Origin: Oceanobacillus sojae
GTDB lineage: Bacteria; Bacillota; Bacilli; Bacillales; Amphibacillaceae
Direction: 5' to 3'
Length of the DNA stretch: 64,000 bases
Assembly (NCBI RefSeq): GCF_007991515.1
Contig: NZ_BJYM01000017.1
Span: 1 to 64,000, forward strand
This document shows positions 18,265 through 27,998 of this stretch, piece after piece; the stretch's first letter is position 1, and each line of letters begins with the position of its first letter. The translations under genes were made by a program, and so were the position numbers. The notes beneath the pieces are model-generated. The model was not told the DNA's origin. It made no database searches and worked only from the letters and a program-made list of their open reading frames with translations.

Positions 18265-19206
18265 TTATTTCTCCTGTCTTGCCAAATTCGTAATGTAATC
18301 AAAAAAATCATCACGATTAACTTCATAAACAAATTGTACAGGGCGTCCGGACTCTGAAATCTCGGTTTTCCCCTGACTGGCTCCGTTTGGATGCACAATG
18401 CTTTTGACCTCTTGCTTCTTTACCAGTTCCGGCTTTCCAACTGTCGCTGTTGTCAATACATCCCATAAAAAGTAAGTGGAGTTCGTTTGAAAATGCACAA
18501 GCGGAGGAACCATTGCATAGCACTGTCCAAGAAAATCTATTCCGATATCGCGGCGTTCAGCAGCCCATCTGTCTCTGACATCGATTGTCAATGGAACCAT
18601 ATTCGTGCTTTCCAAAGCAATTAAATCAATTTCAATCGAACTATCCCAAACGGTTTTCACTGCTTCCGGGTCCCAAAAAGCATTCCATTCCGCAGTCCCA
18701 TCATGCTCCGGCTCCTCAACATTGCCATTTTCCAGAAATGTTCCACCCATCCAGATAAGCTTTTCAATTTTCTGTTCAATATCCGGGGCGATTTCCAATG
18801 CTCTTGCCAGGTCTGTTAAGGGGCCGACAAATACAAGTGTTATTTTCTCATCACTCTTACGAAGAACCTTTACCAGGTGCTCGTGTGCAGCTTCTTCCGC
18901 AAGCTTTGCTTCTATCTTTCCAGACTCATTTAGTATAGGCAGAGCATCTACAAAGAAAGCGTGCATCCGCCAATCTTTTGGAAATGGATTTTTCCCGCGG
19001 GAAGTGGATGCAGCAACCTCTATATTCTGCCCTTTTCCAAAACGGTCAATAATTTTACGGCTTGCATAAACAGCCGGCTCCAAATAACAGTCTGCTGGAA
19101 TAACCCCGACCCCTGCTAAATTGATATCCTCCATTTGCAACAACAAAAACAGCGAGATTAAATCATCTACACCGCCATCATGGTTTAAATATACTTTCTT
19201 TTTCAT
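18265..19206 (-). CDS. Nucleoside hydrolase family protein (IunH-like)
   Basis: 313 residues. The family splits the N-glycosidic bond of ribonucleosides. The calcium site usually reads DxDxxxDD; here it is NHDGGVDD, so the first Asp is Asn. Other family features are present: VFVGPLTDLARAL, WMGGTFLENGNV and EWNAFWDPEAVKTV. I chose the ATG at 19206, which follows GAGGAG, over one 33 bases upstream. It lies after the LacI gene on the same strand with a 115-base gap. The Asn may change metal binding or specificity, so nucleoside hydrolysis is likely but not certain. Confidence 0.88.
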   Translation of the reverse strand: MKKKVYLNHDGGVDDLISLFLLLQMEDINLAGVGVIPADCYLEPAVYASRKIIDRFGKGQNIEVAASTSRGKNPFPKDWRMHAFFVDALPILNESGKIEAKLAEEAAHEHLVKVLRKSDEKITLVFVGPLTDLARALEIAPDIEQKIEKLIWMGGTFLENGNVEEPEHDGTAEWNAFWDPEAVKTVWDSSIEIDLIALESTNMVPLTIDVRDRWAAERRDIGIDFLGQCYAMVPPLVHFQTNSTYFLWDVLTTATVGKPELVKKQEVKSIVHPNGASQGKTEISESGRPVQFVYEVNRDDFFDYITNLARQEK

Positions 19207-19321
19207 GGATAAACTCCTCTTTTCTTTTAAAATCGCCATACACAGGGCGCTTCATATATTTATAACTCTCAAAAGATTATTGAATGTTGGCCCCACATTC
19301 CTTTACTAACAACCATCAAGC

Positions 19322-20320
19322 TTATGATTTTTTATAATTAGAGCTTGTCCGTTCAATTAATACAGGATCTAACTTGATATTAACTTTTTCTGTGGATACT
19401 TCATTTTCAATACGATTGAGAAGAACCTCAAGCGTCGTCTTCACCATATCTTCAATCGGTTGATGAATACTGGAAATTCCCATTATTTTTGAAAGGTATG
19501 TATCATCAAAACCAATTAAACTGATATCTTCAGGTATTCGAATCTTTCTTTCCTGGGCCATTTCTAAAAATTCCAAAGCCACCAGATCATTCCCGGCAAA
19601 AATACACGTGAAATCAAGCTGCTCTTTCTTCTCTTTTAAGTATGATTCAATATCCTGCCGGATTAAATAATTGTTTGTAGAAGCCTCTTCAACGCGGATA
19701 AAATTGTTCAAATCAAAATCGAAACCATTTTCGTACAATACACTTTTATACCCTAAAAATTTATCATCGAGTGCAGTGCCAATAAACCCAAATTTTGTAT
19801 GACCTGCATGTATAAATTTCTCAGCAGCAATTTTCCCTGCCTGCATATGATCAAGGCCAACGCTATCCAAAGATTGATGGTTCTGTGTAATGATTACTGT
19901 TGGGATACCAAGTTTATTCATTCGTTGTAAGTTGTACTCACCCGTAGGTATACAAATTACTCCATCCGCCTGACGAGCTATAAAATTTTGAATACTTTCC
20001 CATTCTGTGATTGGGTTATGTTTAGAGTTATGCAGGAGAATACTATATCCTAGTTTTCTCGCTTCGGATTCCAGCACATCAACCAGCTCTACAAAATAAG
20101 GATTGTACGTTTCTGTAACGCACACACCAATAATTTTGGATTGGCTTCTTTTCAAAGTTTGTGCAGCACTATTCGGAATATACCCTACATCTTCTATAAC
20201 CTTAAGGACCCGTTTTGCTGCATCTTCATTAACTTTTTCATTCCCGTTAATAACACGCGAGACAGTAGATTGTGAAACTTTTGCCAGTTTAGCAATTTCT
20301 TTCATTGTCAATTTAGCCAT
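19322..20320 (-). CDS. LacI-family repressor of the sucrose/fructan locus
   Basis: 332 residues. The N-terminal helix-turn-helix MKEIAKLAKVSQSTVSRVIN and hinge region GYIPNSAAQTLKR are followed by a periplasmic-binding-like sugar domain (IGVCVTETYNPYFVEL, IGFDDTYLSKI). It is divergent from the permease and GH32 genes. An operator-like sequence lies just before its own start and a near-identical one at the permease promoter, so it probably controls both. The inducer may be sucrose, fructose or a phosphate derivative. Confidence 0.93.
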   Translation of the reverse strand: MAKLTMKEIAKLAKVSQSTVSRVINGNEKVNEDAAKRVLKVIEDVGYIPNSAAQTLKRSQSKIIGVCVTETYNPYFVELVDVLESEARKLGYSILLHNSKHNPITEWESIQNFIARQADGVICIPTGEYNLQRMNKLGIPTVIITQNHQSLDSVGLDHMQAGKIAAEKFIHAGHTKFGFIGTALDDKFLGYKSVLYENGFDFDLNNFIRVEEASTNNYLIRQDIESYLKEKKEQLDFTCIFAGNDLVALEFLEMAQERKIRIPEDISLIGFDDTYLSKIMGISSIHQPIEDMVKTTLEVLLNRIENEVSTEKVNIKLDPVLIERTSSNYKKS

Positions 20321-20342
20321 AGCAGACTCCTTCCCTTTTCGT

Positions 20343-20358
20343 GAATTCGTATTCTCGT
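20343..20358. promoter_or_regulatory. Operator-like site before the lacI-type gene
   Basis: GAATTCGTATTCTCGT differs by a single base from the second site at 20552-20567. It lies about 22 bases before the repressor start and would allow autoregulation. Confidence 0.65.
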
Positions 20359-20506
20359 AAATGAATTATTTATTCGTATAGAGTCTTCAAAATAAAATCT
20401 TTTTATAATAATAAATCCCTAAATCATTCCTCTCTAATATAGCAACACAAGGCAGTTAAGCTCAATGAAAACACAAATTCAAGCGAGAAATCGTTTTCTA
20501 AAATCA

Positions 20507-20535
20507 TTGACTTACTATTTTTCGAGGAATATAAT
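20507..20535 (+). promoter_or_regulatory. SigA promoter of the permease-GH32 operon
   Basis: TTGACT (20507-20512), exactly 17 bases, and TATAAT (20530-20535). The leader to the permease start is about 140 bases. Confidence 0.8.
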
Positions 20536-20551
20536 AAATAACATCGTTTAT

Positions 20552-20567
20552 GAATACGTATTCTCGT
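20552..20567. promoter_or_regulatory. LacI-type operator at the permease promoter
   Basis: GAATACGTATTC (20552-20563) is a perfect 12-base palindrome with the central CG typical of LacI-family sites, and TCGT follows as in the other copy. It starts about 10 bases after the expected transcription start, an ideal repression position. Confidence 0.75.
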
Positions 20568-20683
20568 TATATTCACAAAGGAGGTTATAAAGACGTTTTA
20601 ACTTTATTTGTTTCGCTTTTCCAATTCATAAACCATCCCTTTTACAATATTATTTTACTACATTTAGAGAATAGGTGATAACA

Positions 20684-21931
20684 ATGCATATGTTTAAAAA
20701 TAAAAATTACTGGTTTTCATCCGGCTATTTATTTCTTTTCTTTATTACATGGTCAGTTTGGTGGTCTTTTTATTCCATTTGGTTAAACGGGACGCTCGGT
20801 TTAACGGGGTCTCAGACAGGCACCGTTTTTTCAATCAATTCCTTTCTGTCATTGATATTTATGCTCCTATACGGTGTTATTCAGGATAAAATCGGCACCA
20901 AGAAACATTTAATCTGGTTTCAGAGTATTTTTCTAATCGGAACAGGGCCGTTTATCATTTATGTATACGAACCGCTCCTGCAGTCAAACTTTACGCTCGG
21001 TGCTATTCTAGGCGGTATTTATTTTGGAGCCGGTTTCATTGCAGGGGTTGCGTTCCTTGAATCATACGCCGAGAAACTAAGCCGGAAATTCAAATTCGAA
21101 TATGGGACATCAAGAATGTGGGGATCCATTGGATACGCATGTGCTACTCTAACTGCTGGATTATTGCTCAGCATTAACCCTCATCTTAATTTCTGGATTG
21201 CTTCTGTTGCAGGGATTGGCTTCTTTCTTCTAAACTGCTTCTTTAAAGTCGATGTAAATGAAGTAGAGGAAGATAAAACAGCAAGCTTACGCATAAAGGA
21301 TATTGTTTCCATTGTTAAAGTGAAAAAGTTCTGGTATTTTGTTTTATTTCTTTTTGGAACTGCTTGTATTTACACGATTTATGATGTTCAGCTGTTTCCA
21401 GTTTATTTCACACAGCATTTCACCGATACAGAAATCGGATATCAAGTATTTGGGTATTTAAATTCATTCCAGGTTTTTCTTGAATCAGCCATGCTGTTTG
21501 CAGCACCCTTTATTGTTAATAAAGTCGGAGCGAAGCAATCATTGATTTTAGCTGGTGTTATTATGGGTACTCGTATTATAGGCTCTGCACTTGTCGACAG
21601 TACTATTGCTATTTCTTTGATCAAGCTTCTTCACGGGATTGAACTGCCTATCCTGCTCATTGCTATTTTTAAATATATTGCACTCAATTTTGATCAAAGG
21701 CTTTCTGCTACAATTTACCTGATTGGTTTTAAAATATCAGGTGAAATCGGTGTTATTGCTTTTTCGTCTGTAATTGGCAAGCTTTACGACAGCACTGGTT
21801 TTATAACGACATTTTTTGTCCTTGGCACAATTGTTTATATTTTCACAGTTGCTGCTATCTTCTTCTTAAGTAATCACAAATCAAAACGAAATGAGGTTAT
21901 TCCATATGAAACAGCCGAAGACACACAATGA
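20684..21931 (+). CDS. LacY/CscB-type oligosaccharide:proton symporter (MFS)
   Basis: About 415 residues with 12 membrane segments. The start MFKNKNYWFSSGYLFLFFIT and the loop YGVIQDKIGTKKHL fit the oligosaccharide:H+ symporter family (LacY, RafB, CscB). With the adjacent GH32 enzyme, sucrose or short fructans are the likely substrates. They would enter unphosphorylated, unlike the usual Bacillus sucrose PTS. ATG at 20684 follows AGGTGAT; a GTG at 20675 is the alternative. The gene overlaps the GH32 start by 26 bases. Confidence 0.9.
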   Translation: MHMFKNKNYWFSSGYLFLFFITWSVWWSFYSIWLNGTLGLTGSQTGTVFSINSFLSLIFMLLYGVIQDKIGTKKHLIWFQSIFLIGTGPFIIYVYEPLLQSNFTLGAILGGIYFGAGFIAGVAFLESYAEKLSRKFKFEYGTSRMWGSIGYACATLTAGLLLSINPHLNFWIASVAGIGFFLLNCFFKVDVNEVEEDKTASLRIKDIVSIVKVKKFWYFVLFLFGTACIYTIYDVQLFPVYFTQHFTDTEIGYQVFGYLNSFQVFLESAMLFAAPFIVNKVGAKQSLILAGVIMGTRIIGSALVDSTIAISLIKLLHGIELPILLIAIFKYIALNFDQRLSATIYLIGFKISGEIGVIAFSSVIGKLYDSTGFITTFFVLGTIVYIFTVAAIFFLSNHKSKRNEVIPYETAEDTQ

Positions 21932-23402
21932 ACAGCTTTTACTCGCTAATCAATCAGTAGCAAATTCAAAAGACGAGTTAAAAGATGCTTCATATCGTCT
22001 CAACTATCATTTTATGGCTCCTGTAGGTTGGTTAAATGACCCTAACGGCCTTATCCAACATAATGGGATTTACCATTTATTTTACCAGTTCAACCCGTAT
22101 AGCTTTCACTGGGGGCCGATGCACTGGGGACATGCCACAAGCACAGATCTTGTTCACTGGAACCATGAACCAGTTGCCTTAGCCCCATCTGAAGCCTATG
22201 AGTATGATGAAACCAAAAGCGAAATGGGGTGTTTCTCCGGCTCTGCAGTAATGAACGGCGATGTCATGACGCTGTTTTACACAGGTCATCTAGAAGGAAA
22301 AGAAAATAAGGAAGTACAGGCTATTGCAACTTCAACAGACGGGATACATTTCACAAAACATCCTGCAAATCCAGTTATCAGTGAAAGTCCTGAAGGTTTA
22401 AGCAATGAATTCCGGGACCCGAAAGTATGGAAACACGGAAAATTCTGGTATATGGTTGTGGGAACAGCCATAGATAAGGATGGAGCAATTGTACTATACA
22501 AATCCAGCAATCTTACGGAATGGGAATATGTAGGCATTGCTGCGAAAAGTGACGGCACTCAGGGTGATATGTGGGAATGTCCAGATCTATTTCCGCTTGG
22601 CAATAAGTATGTATTGATTACATCTCCAATGAATATGGATAATGGAAAAAGTACAGTTATGACAGGCAGTATGGATTATGAAAAAGGAATTTTCACACCC
22701 GAATCACAGCGGGAAATTGACTATGGAATTGACTTCTATGCTGCACAGACTTTTGAGGACGAGAAAGGACGGCGTATCCTTATTTCCTGGATGGATTTTC
22801 CTTTTACAGAATTCCCATCCAAAGCTGATAAGTGGTCCGGCGCAATGACAATCCCTCGCGAGCTCACATTGGGTGAGGACGGATTCGTACGCTCCCATCC
22901 GGTTCAGGAACTAAATACACTCCGGGATATCCATAAACATTATGATAAACTTATGCTATCAAAGGATGATACTTATAATCTTAATTCCAATGTTTATTTC
23001 AAACACAGCTATGAGCTGAAATGCAAATGGACATTACCAGAAATTGAAAAAGGCGGAAAAGTCGGCTTGCGTCTACGTCAATCAAAGGATGGATCTGAGC
23101 AGACAAATGTTTTCTATGACTCAGCAACGAATGAAATAATTGTCGATACAACAAATGCAGGAGAACTTTCACATAAAGCTGTTAATAAAGCACCCTTGCG
23201 TACTAAAAATAACGAAATTGCACTTCATGTGTTTGTCGATACATGCTCTGTTGAGGTATTTGTAAACGATGGTGAAGCAACTCTCTCCACAAGAATTTAT
23301 CCAGATCTCGCAAGCAATGGCATAGAGTTATATACAGAAGAAATGGAAGCGATGGTAGAATATACTGATATTTGGTCGCTTAAAAATACCGGGATTTCAT
23401 AA
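21906..23402 (+). CDS. Intracellular GH32 beta-fructosidase (sucrose/fructan hydrolase)
   Basis: 498 residues. The five-bladed propeller carries the nucleophile motif WLNDPNG, then FYQFNPYSFHWGPMHWGHA, the transition-state motif FRDPKVW, and WECPDLFPLG with the acid-base Glu. A C-terminal beta-sandwich follows (VFVDTCSVEVFVNDGEAT). There is no signal peptide, so it acts in the cytoplasm on sugar brought in by the symporter. Since that import is not phosphorylating, free sucrose or fructo-oligosaccharide is a likelier substrate than sucrose 6-phosphate. The ATG at 21906 follows ATGAGGT. Confidence 0.94.
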   Translation: MKQPKTHNEQLLLANQSVANSKDELKDASYRLNYHFMAPVGWLNDPNGLIQHNGIYHLFYQFNPYSFHWGPMHWGHATSTDLVHWNHEPVALAPSEAYEYDETKSEMGCFSGSAVMNGDVMTLFYTGHLEGKENKEVQAIATSTDGIHFTKHPANPVISESPEGLSNEFRDPKVWKHGKFWYMVVGTAIDKDGAIVLYKSSNLTEWEYVGIAAKSDGTQGDMWECPDLFPLGNKYVLITSPMNMDNGKSTVMTGSMDYEKGIFTPESQREIDYGIDFYAAQTFEDEKGRRILISWMDFPFTEFPSKADKWSGAMTIPRELTLGEDGFVRSHPVQELNTLRDIHKHYDKLMLSKDDTYNLNSNVYFKHSYELKCKWTLPEIEKGGKVGLRLRQSKDGSEQTNVFYDSATNEIIVDTTNAGELSHKAVNKAPLRTKNNEIALHVFVDTCSVEVFVNDGEATLSTRIYPDLASNGIELYTEEMEAMVEYTDIWSLKNTGIS

Positions 23403-23519
23403 GATGAAATTTAAATCAATAAATGAGGTTTTATGGACCATTATCTATGCTAAAAATAGCTATGTATTATTGTAAGAAAAAAGCAGAATAACTGATTTAC
23501 TTGATACTAAAAAAATGAA

Positions 23520-23573
23520 ACGGATCTTTCATAACGGGCGAACTAATTTCGCTCCCGCTTATGAAAGATCCGT
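23520..23573. terminator. Convergent terminator between GH32 and BCCT genes
   Basis: Perfect 15-base arms ACGGATCTTTCATAA (23520-23534) and its complement (23559-23573), with extra GC pairing inside. It serves the plus-strand GH32 gene and the minus-strand transporter gene. Confidence 0.85.
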
Positions 23574-23629
23574 ATTATTATAACAAGCATAATTTTATGC
23601 GCCCTGTCTTTCTTTACAATTCACGCTTA

Positions 23630-25213
23630 TCAATCGGTCTGCTTTTCAGCAGAATACCTTGCTTTCCGAACATTTTTTACCCAGGCCCGATCTTCGTCCA
23701 TCATTTTTTTAGCAGCATAAACCGTTAGAACCTGAATAATAATAATTGGTATCCCCATTAATCCCGATAGCACTTCCAGCGGAGAAAGGCCTCCTACACT
23801 CATAAGCGTCAGAGCAAGCACTGTAATCAAAACTGCCACTAAGATCCTTAACGATTTATAAGGGGCAGATTTCGTCATATCCTGATTAGACATATAGGTT
23901 GCTACGGTATAAGTTGTTGAATCTAATGTAGTAATTAAGAAAACCGTCGCAATAATCGTAAATAAGATGATAGTTAATGCCGGTAATGGCAACGAACTCA
24001 AAATAGCAGGAATCGATTGCTCCAAGCCTTGATTTTGAACAATATCCAGAACCGGCACTGCATCTGTCACCTGCCTGTGAACACTTAGTCCTCCAAGGAC
24101 ACCTGTCGCAATCCAGGATAATAGTGTAGGCGCCAATAGATACGTTAAAATCATTTCTTTAATCGTTCTGCCTTTGGATACGATCGCTGCAAAAACACCG
24201 TGAAGCATCGCCCAGGTTGCATTGTAAGCAAACCAAAAGACGGTATGGCTTTCAATATGTGTACTGCCCTCCATATCAAGTGAATTAGTATACAGAGAAA
24301 AGTTCATATAATTAGTGATTAAATAACGTACGGAATCAGAAAAGAAATTCATAATAAAGATTCCTGGCCCAATTACAAGAATAAGGAGAGCAAAAGCTCC
24401 TGCAAGATACATATTCAATGTACTTAACCGTTTGATTCCTTTATCAATCCCCACATAAGCACTGATGGAAAACCCTAAAACCCACACTAATGTAACAATC
24501 ACAGTAAATGGAAATGTCACCTCAATATTCAATATATCCGCCAGATTATACGTAACAATCGGTGTACCAAGACCTAAGGTCACTGCGGCTCCAGCTAAAA
24601 TACTGACTAAGAAAAGGATATCAAGAATAACCCCGCCTATTCCGTCTGTAAACTTGTCACCGAATATAACGCGGCACGCCTCTGAAATACGCATTTTTGG
24701 TTTCTTTCGGACATACAAAAGATATCCCATCGCCGGAGCTACCATAACAAAGACGGCAAAGGTCTGAAAGGTCCATAAAAACATGCTGTAGGAATTCCCG
24801 GCAAGAATTGCTTCCATTGATCCTGCTTCCAATCCAAATGGCGGATCATTTGCAACCTCACTCCATTGCGTCAGACCCGTCCGCATGATAGTTGAACCAA
24901 GGCCCATCGCAACTAAAATAGATGCATATTCAAACAAGTTGTACCTTGGTTTCTTTGCCGGATCTCCTAAAACTACTTTCCCATACTTAGAAAATGAGAA
25001 ATACACTGCGGCTATAACGATTAAAAGGGCATACCATAAATAACCCCATTTAAAGGAATCTACTAATGTATTAAAAATACTGTCCAATAATTCCTTAGAT
25101 TCACTTGTATACACTGCAAATAGAGCACTAAAGATTGCTATAATCACAATAGAAGGAATAACAATGCTTTTCTCCACCAAGCTTTTTTTCTTCTGTCGTC
25201 CTGGCGCTTCCAT
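23630..25213 (-). CDS. BCCT-family transporter (betaine/choline/carnitine type)
   Basis: About 527 residues with 12 membrane segments. BCCT features include RTGLTQWSEVANDPPFGLEAGS and the aromatic segment FWFAYNATWAMLHGVFAAIVSKGRTIKE. Such proteins import betaine, choline or carnitine, often for osmoprotection, which would suit a salt-tolerant bacterium. I did not find a plain glycine betaine signature in the TM8 region, so the substrate is open. ATG at 25213 has AAGGAG upstream; the reading frame extends 126 bases further but those residues look noncoding. Confidence 0.92.
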   Translation of the reverse strand: MEAPGRQKKKSLVEKSIVIPSIVIIAIFSALFAVYTSESKELLDSIFNTLVDSFKWGYLWYALLIVIAAVYFSFSKYGKVVLGDPAKKPRYNLFEYASILVAMGLGSTIMRTGLTQWSEVANDPPFGLEAGSMEAILAGNSYSMFLWTFQTFAVFVMVAPAMGYLLYVRKKPKMRISEACRVIFGDKFTDGIGGVILDILFLVSILAGAAVTLGLGTPIVTYNLADILNIEVTFPFTVIVTLVWVLGFSISAYVGIDKGIKRLSTLNMYLAGAFALLILVIGPGIFIMNFFSDSVRYLITNYMNFSLYTNSLDMEGSTHIESHTVFWFAYNATWAMLHGVFAAIVSKGRTIKEMILTYLLAPTLLSWIATGVLGGLSVHRQVTDAVPVLDIVQNQGLEQSIPAILSSLPLPALTIILFTIIATVFLITTLDSTTYTVATYMSNQDMTKSAPYKSLRILVAVLITVLALTLMSVGGLSPLEVLSGLMGIPIIIIQVLTVYAAKKMMDEDRAWVKNVRKARYSAEKQTD

Positions 25214-25485
25214 TTTAAGCTCTCCTTTCTCTACTACCTGATTAAAAAAATAGATATTAATATTACACATGTTTTTTACACCTACTAATACCACAGAAGA
25301 AAAGTTATAAAACATCGGAGAGATAGAAGCACACTGCAATCAACATATTTTTATGGATGGCTATCTGTGATTAAATTTTACATTTATCTTCCATATTAAA
25401 TGTTATTTACGAAAATATGTACCAGCTCACTATAGTCAGACAATATAGAAATCATTTTACAATCAGGCGTCCTTAAAGATAAATA
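25214..25485. other. Spacer upstream of the BCCT gene
   Basis: No coding region is supported here. It must hold the BCCT promoter, but I could not assign one with confidence. Confidence 0.4.
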
Positions 25486-25546
25486 ATAAAAAAGGATTCA
25501 GACAAATATCAAATCTTTAACTTGATATTTGTCTGAATCTCCTTTT
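25486..25546 (-). terminator. Terminator after the GntR/UTRA gene
   Basis: Long arms, with GATTCAGACAAATATCAA on the left pairing with TTGATATTTGTCTGAATC on the right, are followed on the minus strand by CCTTTTTTATT. It lies about 55 bases past the regulator gene. Confidence 0.85.
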
Positions 25547-25599
25547 AACGTCATGTTCTTATATAATTTATTTCTTTATATTATTCTAATTTAAAAATG

Positions 25600-26316
25600 T
25601 TATGTCAATTCTACTATATAGTCAAACTTATCTCCACGCGCAATACCCAGTGTATATCCAATCAGATACTCATTATGATAAGCATATCGTTTAATCATCA
25701 TTGCTGACTGATTAGAAGGTAATTGAAAATGCTTCGCTTCTTCTTCACGTAATGTAGTGGCTTTAAAGCTTTCAATTGCCTTTGTAACTCCAAGCGAATA
25801 GTCCTCTATAAAAATTTGGTACATCGATCTTGACTCTAAATCTTCTTTTGAGAGGTTTGGAAAAAACTTTTTCGGCAAATAAGTTGTCTCATAAAGCAAG
25901 GGCTCATCATCGGCAAGTTGCAGCCGGACCACTTTAATAACTATTTCGAAGGGAGAAATTTTTAATTTACTTGCCAGCCGGTCATCTACGACTGTCTCTT
26001 CAAAATTCAAGACAACTGTAGAGGGAACCTTTCCATTCTTTTTCATCTCTTCTGTGAAACTATAAAGTTTTACAAGATGCTGATTATAGCGTTTTGATGA
26101 TACAAACGTTCCTGCACCATGCACCTTATAAATATATCCTTCTCTTTCCAATTCTTGCAAGGCCTGACGCACAGTGATTCTGCTCAGCTTATAAATTTCA
26201 CATAGCTCCCGTTCCGGAGGCAGTCTTTCTCCTTCAAGATAATAACTTTCATCTATTTTTTTTATTAAATCCTCCATTAATTGTAAATAAAGAGGCAATC
26301 TATTATTTTTATCCAT
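25600..26316 (-). CDS. GntR-family regulator with UTRA domain (HutC/NagR type)
   Basis: About 238 residues. The N-terminal winged helix has LPPERELCEIYKLSRITVRQ and ALQELEREGYIYKVHGAGTF, the classic HutC-subfamily DNA-binding pattern. The C-terminal UTRA domain senses a small ligand, often a sugar phosphate. It is the last gene of the PTS-SIS-secreted protein group. Palindromes with ATTGGT/ACCAAT ends, like known NagR/DasR operators, lie in the leader of that group, so it is the probable repressor. ATG at 26316 follows GGGAAG; an ATG at 26337 is the alternative. Confidence 0.9.
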   Translation of the reverse strand: MDKNNRLPLYLQLMEDLIKKIDESYYLEGERLPPERELCEIYKLSRITVRQALQELEREGYIYKVHGAGTFVSSKRYNQHLVKLYSFTEEMKKNGKVPSTVVLNFEETVVDDRLASKLKISPFEIVIKVVRLQLADDEPLLYETTYLPKKFFPNLSKEDLESRSMYQIFIEDYSLGVTKAIESFKATTLREEEAKHFQLPSNQSAMMIKRYAYHNEYLIGYTLGIARGDKFDYIVELT

Positions 26317-26538
26317 TACTTCATATCTTCCCTGCACATATATTCTTTATCCATGAAATACATACATGAATAAAGGAGGTTAATAAAATACTGCTAAATT
26401 ACTGCGATTATATCATAGGAAAGAATAGATATATATGGCTTATTCCAGAACCAGCAATAAAAATTCGCAGTTATTAAATCCAGAACCAGCACACTGCCTA
26501 TAACCAACTACTATTTCCTTCTCTCTAAAACAGTCTTG

Positions 26539-27903
26539 TTATTCAGATTCATCCTGCCCAGGAACAAATAGCTTTACATCGTCTATTACCGCAGAACCTT
26601 CATAATAATTAATATGAGGTATACCCAACAGAAAATAATCTGGATAAGCAGAATCCTCGGGCCATTGTTCAACAGAATAGCTGCCATGAGGACCTTCAAA
26701 AGTTAATGTAGAATTGAACTCTCCATTATATTCTTCTGACGTATTATTGTAGTGCCAAATTGGCCTTCCATCTTCAATAAAATCTCTTTCATATCTAAAT
26801 GTTTGCTGACCAACATGCTTGAAGTTGCCGGACATCTCCATTACATAGCTGTTATCTGTACGTTCTATTGCGAATGTATAAGATTCTTCCGGCATAAGCT
26901 CAGGCTGTATTTCTGCATTGGAAATAATAGAGTATTCTGTATCACTATCATAGAAAGAACCACATTCTGTTTCAAACATAAACGAATTATAGCCAATAGA
27001 TTCATCTCTAAACGTATCACCTGCAAAAAAGATTCCATTAATTGCATTATTGGAACTTTGTTCATCTGCCTGACTGTATAATTCACCGTTTTTGGGATTA
27101 CAAACAGCATAATCACTATTCCAGGATGAACTAACATTATATGCATCCATTCCAACTTTACGATGATTATGGATAAAAACATTATTATGTGGAGCCGGAT
27201 TCTCATAATCCATAATGGACAAGAAATAATATCCATTTTCTTTCGTAACATCTCCAAAGTTCGTATTAAGATGACTGGATTCTCCCGAGAAATCTCCTTG
27301 ACGCTTCCATGGGAAATTCGATTTTCTCTCATCGATTGTATATCCATTGTGTTTATCATCATAATCAAAGGTTCCGTCTCGCTTTCCTCCATAATCTATT
27401 CCTTTTAAAATATATTCGACACGATATTGAGATGGCAGTGCTTCTGTTGATCGAATAATCAAACCAGAATCAAAGCTGGTAGACAGTTCAGCAGCTTGTT
27501 GGCCGTCCTTACTTACATTAGTCAATGAAGCTTCCGTATCGGGCTGACCATCTCTATCATAATCCCGAACAGCAAATTCAGCTGTCAGCCACCCATCTTT
27601 ACCAAAGCTGACCCTTTTCCTCAATAAATCAAAGCTTTCCAGCTGCTTCTCAAAATCAACTCCACCTTGAATTTGAAAAAATTCCCCATCGTCATCTAAA
27701 TGATCTACATGCCAAGGGCTATTATCTCCATAATTGTCTATTTCCCATGGTATGTCATCAAATGATAATAAATCTTGAAAATCTTCATGGTACATCAACT
27801 TCCATCCATCTTTTTCTTCTGCAGCTGCAATTTTGCTATCTATAAAAGTAAAAAACAGCAAAAATACCAACCCTGTAAAGAAAATCTTTCGTTTACGAAT
27901 CAT
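26539..27903 (-). CDS. Secreted protein of unknown function, probable beta-sandwich glycan-related
   Basis: 454 residues. A clear signal peptide (RKRK, hydrophobic core, cleavage near IAAAEE) sends it outside the cell. The rest is rich in Asp, Tyr, Trp and Asn, with alternating beta-like segments and just two Cys (in AVCNPKNG and ETECGSF). It ends INYYEGSAVIDDVKLFVPG, a pattern common at the end of jelly-roll carbohydrate-binding or glycan-lyase domains. I cannot place it in a family. It follows the PTS IIC gene by 95 bases, so it may release or bind the glycan that the PTS takes up. No obvious catalytic motif is seen. Confidence 0.75.
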   Translation of the reverse strand: MIRKRKIFFTGLVFLLFFTFIDSKIAAAEEKDGWKLMYHEDFQDLLSFDDIPWEIDNYGDNSPWHVDHLDDDGEFFQIQGGVDFEKQLESFDLLRKRVSFGKDGWLTAEFAVRDYDRDGQPDTEASLTNVSKDGQQAAELSTSFDSGLIIRSTEALPSQYRVEYILKGIDYGGKRDGTFDYDDKHNGYTIDERKSNFPWKRQGDFSGESSHLNTNFGDVTKENGYYFLSIMDYENPAPHNNVFIHNHRKVGMDAYNVSSSWNSDYAVCNPKNGELYSQADEQSSNNAINGIFFAGDTFRDESIGYNSFMFETECGSFYDSDTEYSIISNAEIQPELMPEESYTFAIERTDNSYVMEMSGNFKHVGQQTFRYERDFIEDGRPIWHYNNTSEEYNGEFNSTLTFEGPHGSYSVEQWPEDSAYPDYFLLGIPHINYYEGSAVIDDVKLFVPGQDESE

Positions 27904-27998
27904 GTAAGTTGTTCCTCCTTTAAAAAGTTTTTACTTACTATAAGGGAGCACTCTTAATTAAAGATTAATTCTGTATATTGAAATCACATTGAACTTAT

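Larger units (their letters stand above)
20321..20683. other. Divergent control region of the sucrose/fructan locus
   Basis: The 360-base region holds one SigA promoter, two matching operator-like sequences and a weak cre-like element at 20486-20499 (AGAAATCGTTTTCT). No coding region is seen. Confidence 0.7.

Noticed and set aside
26445-26491. Direct repeat CCAGAACCAGCA twice, 35 bases apart
   Set aside because: Only two copies, no symmetry and no link to a promoter; probably a small duplication.
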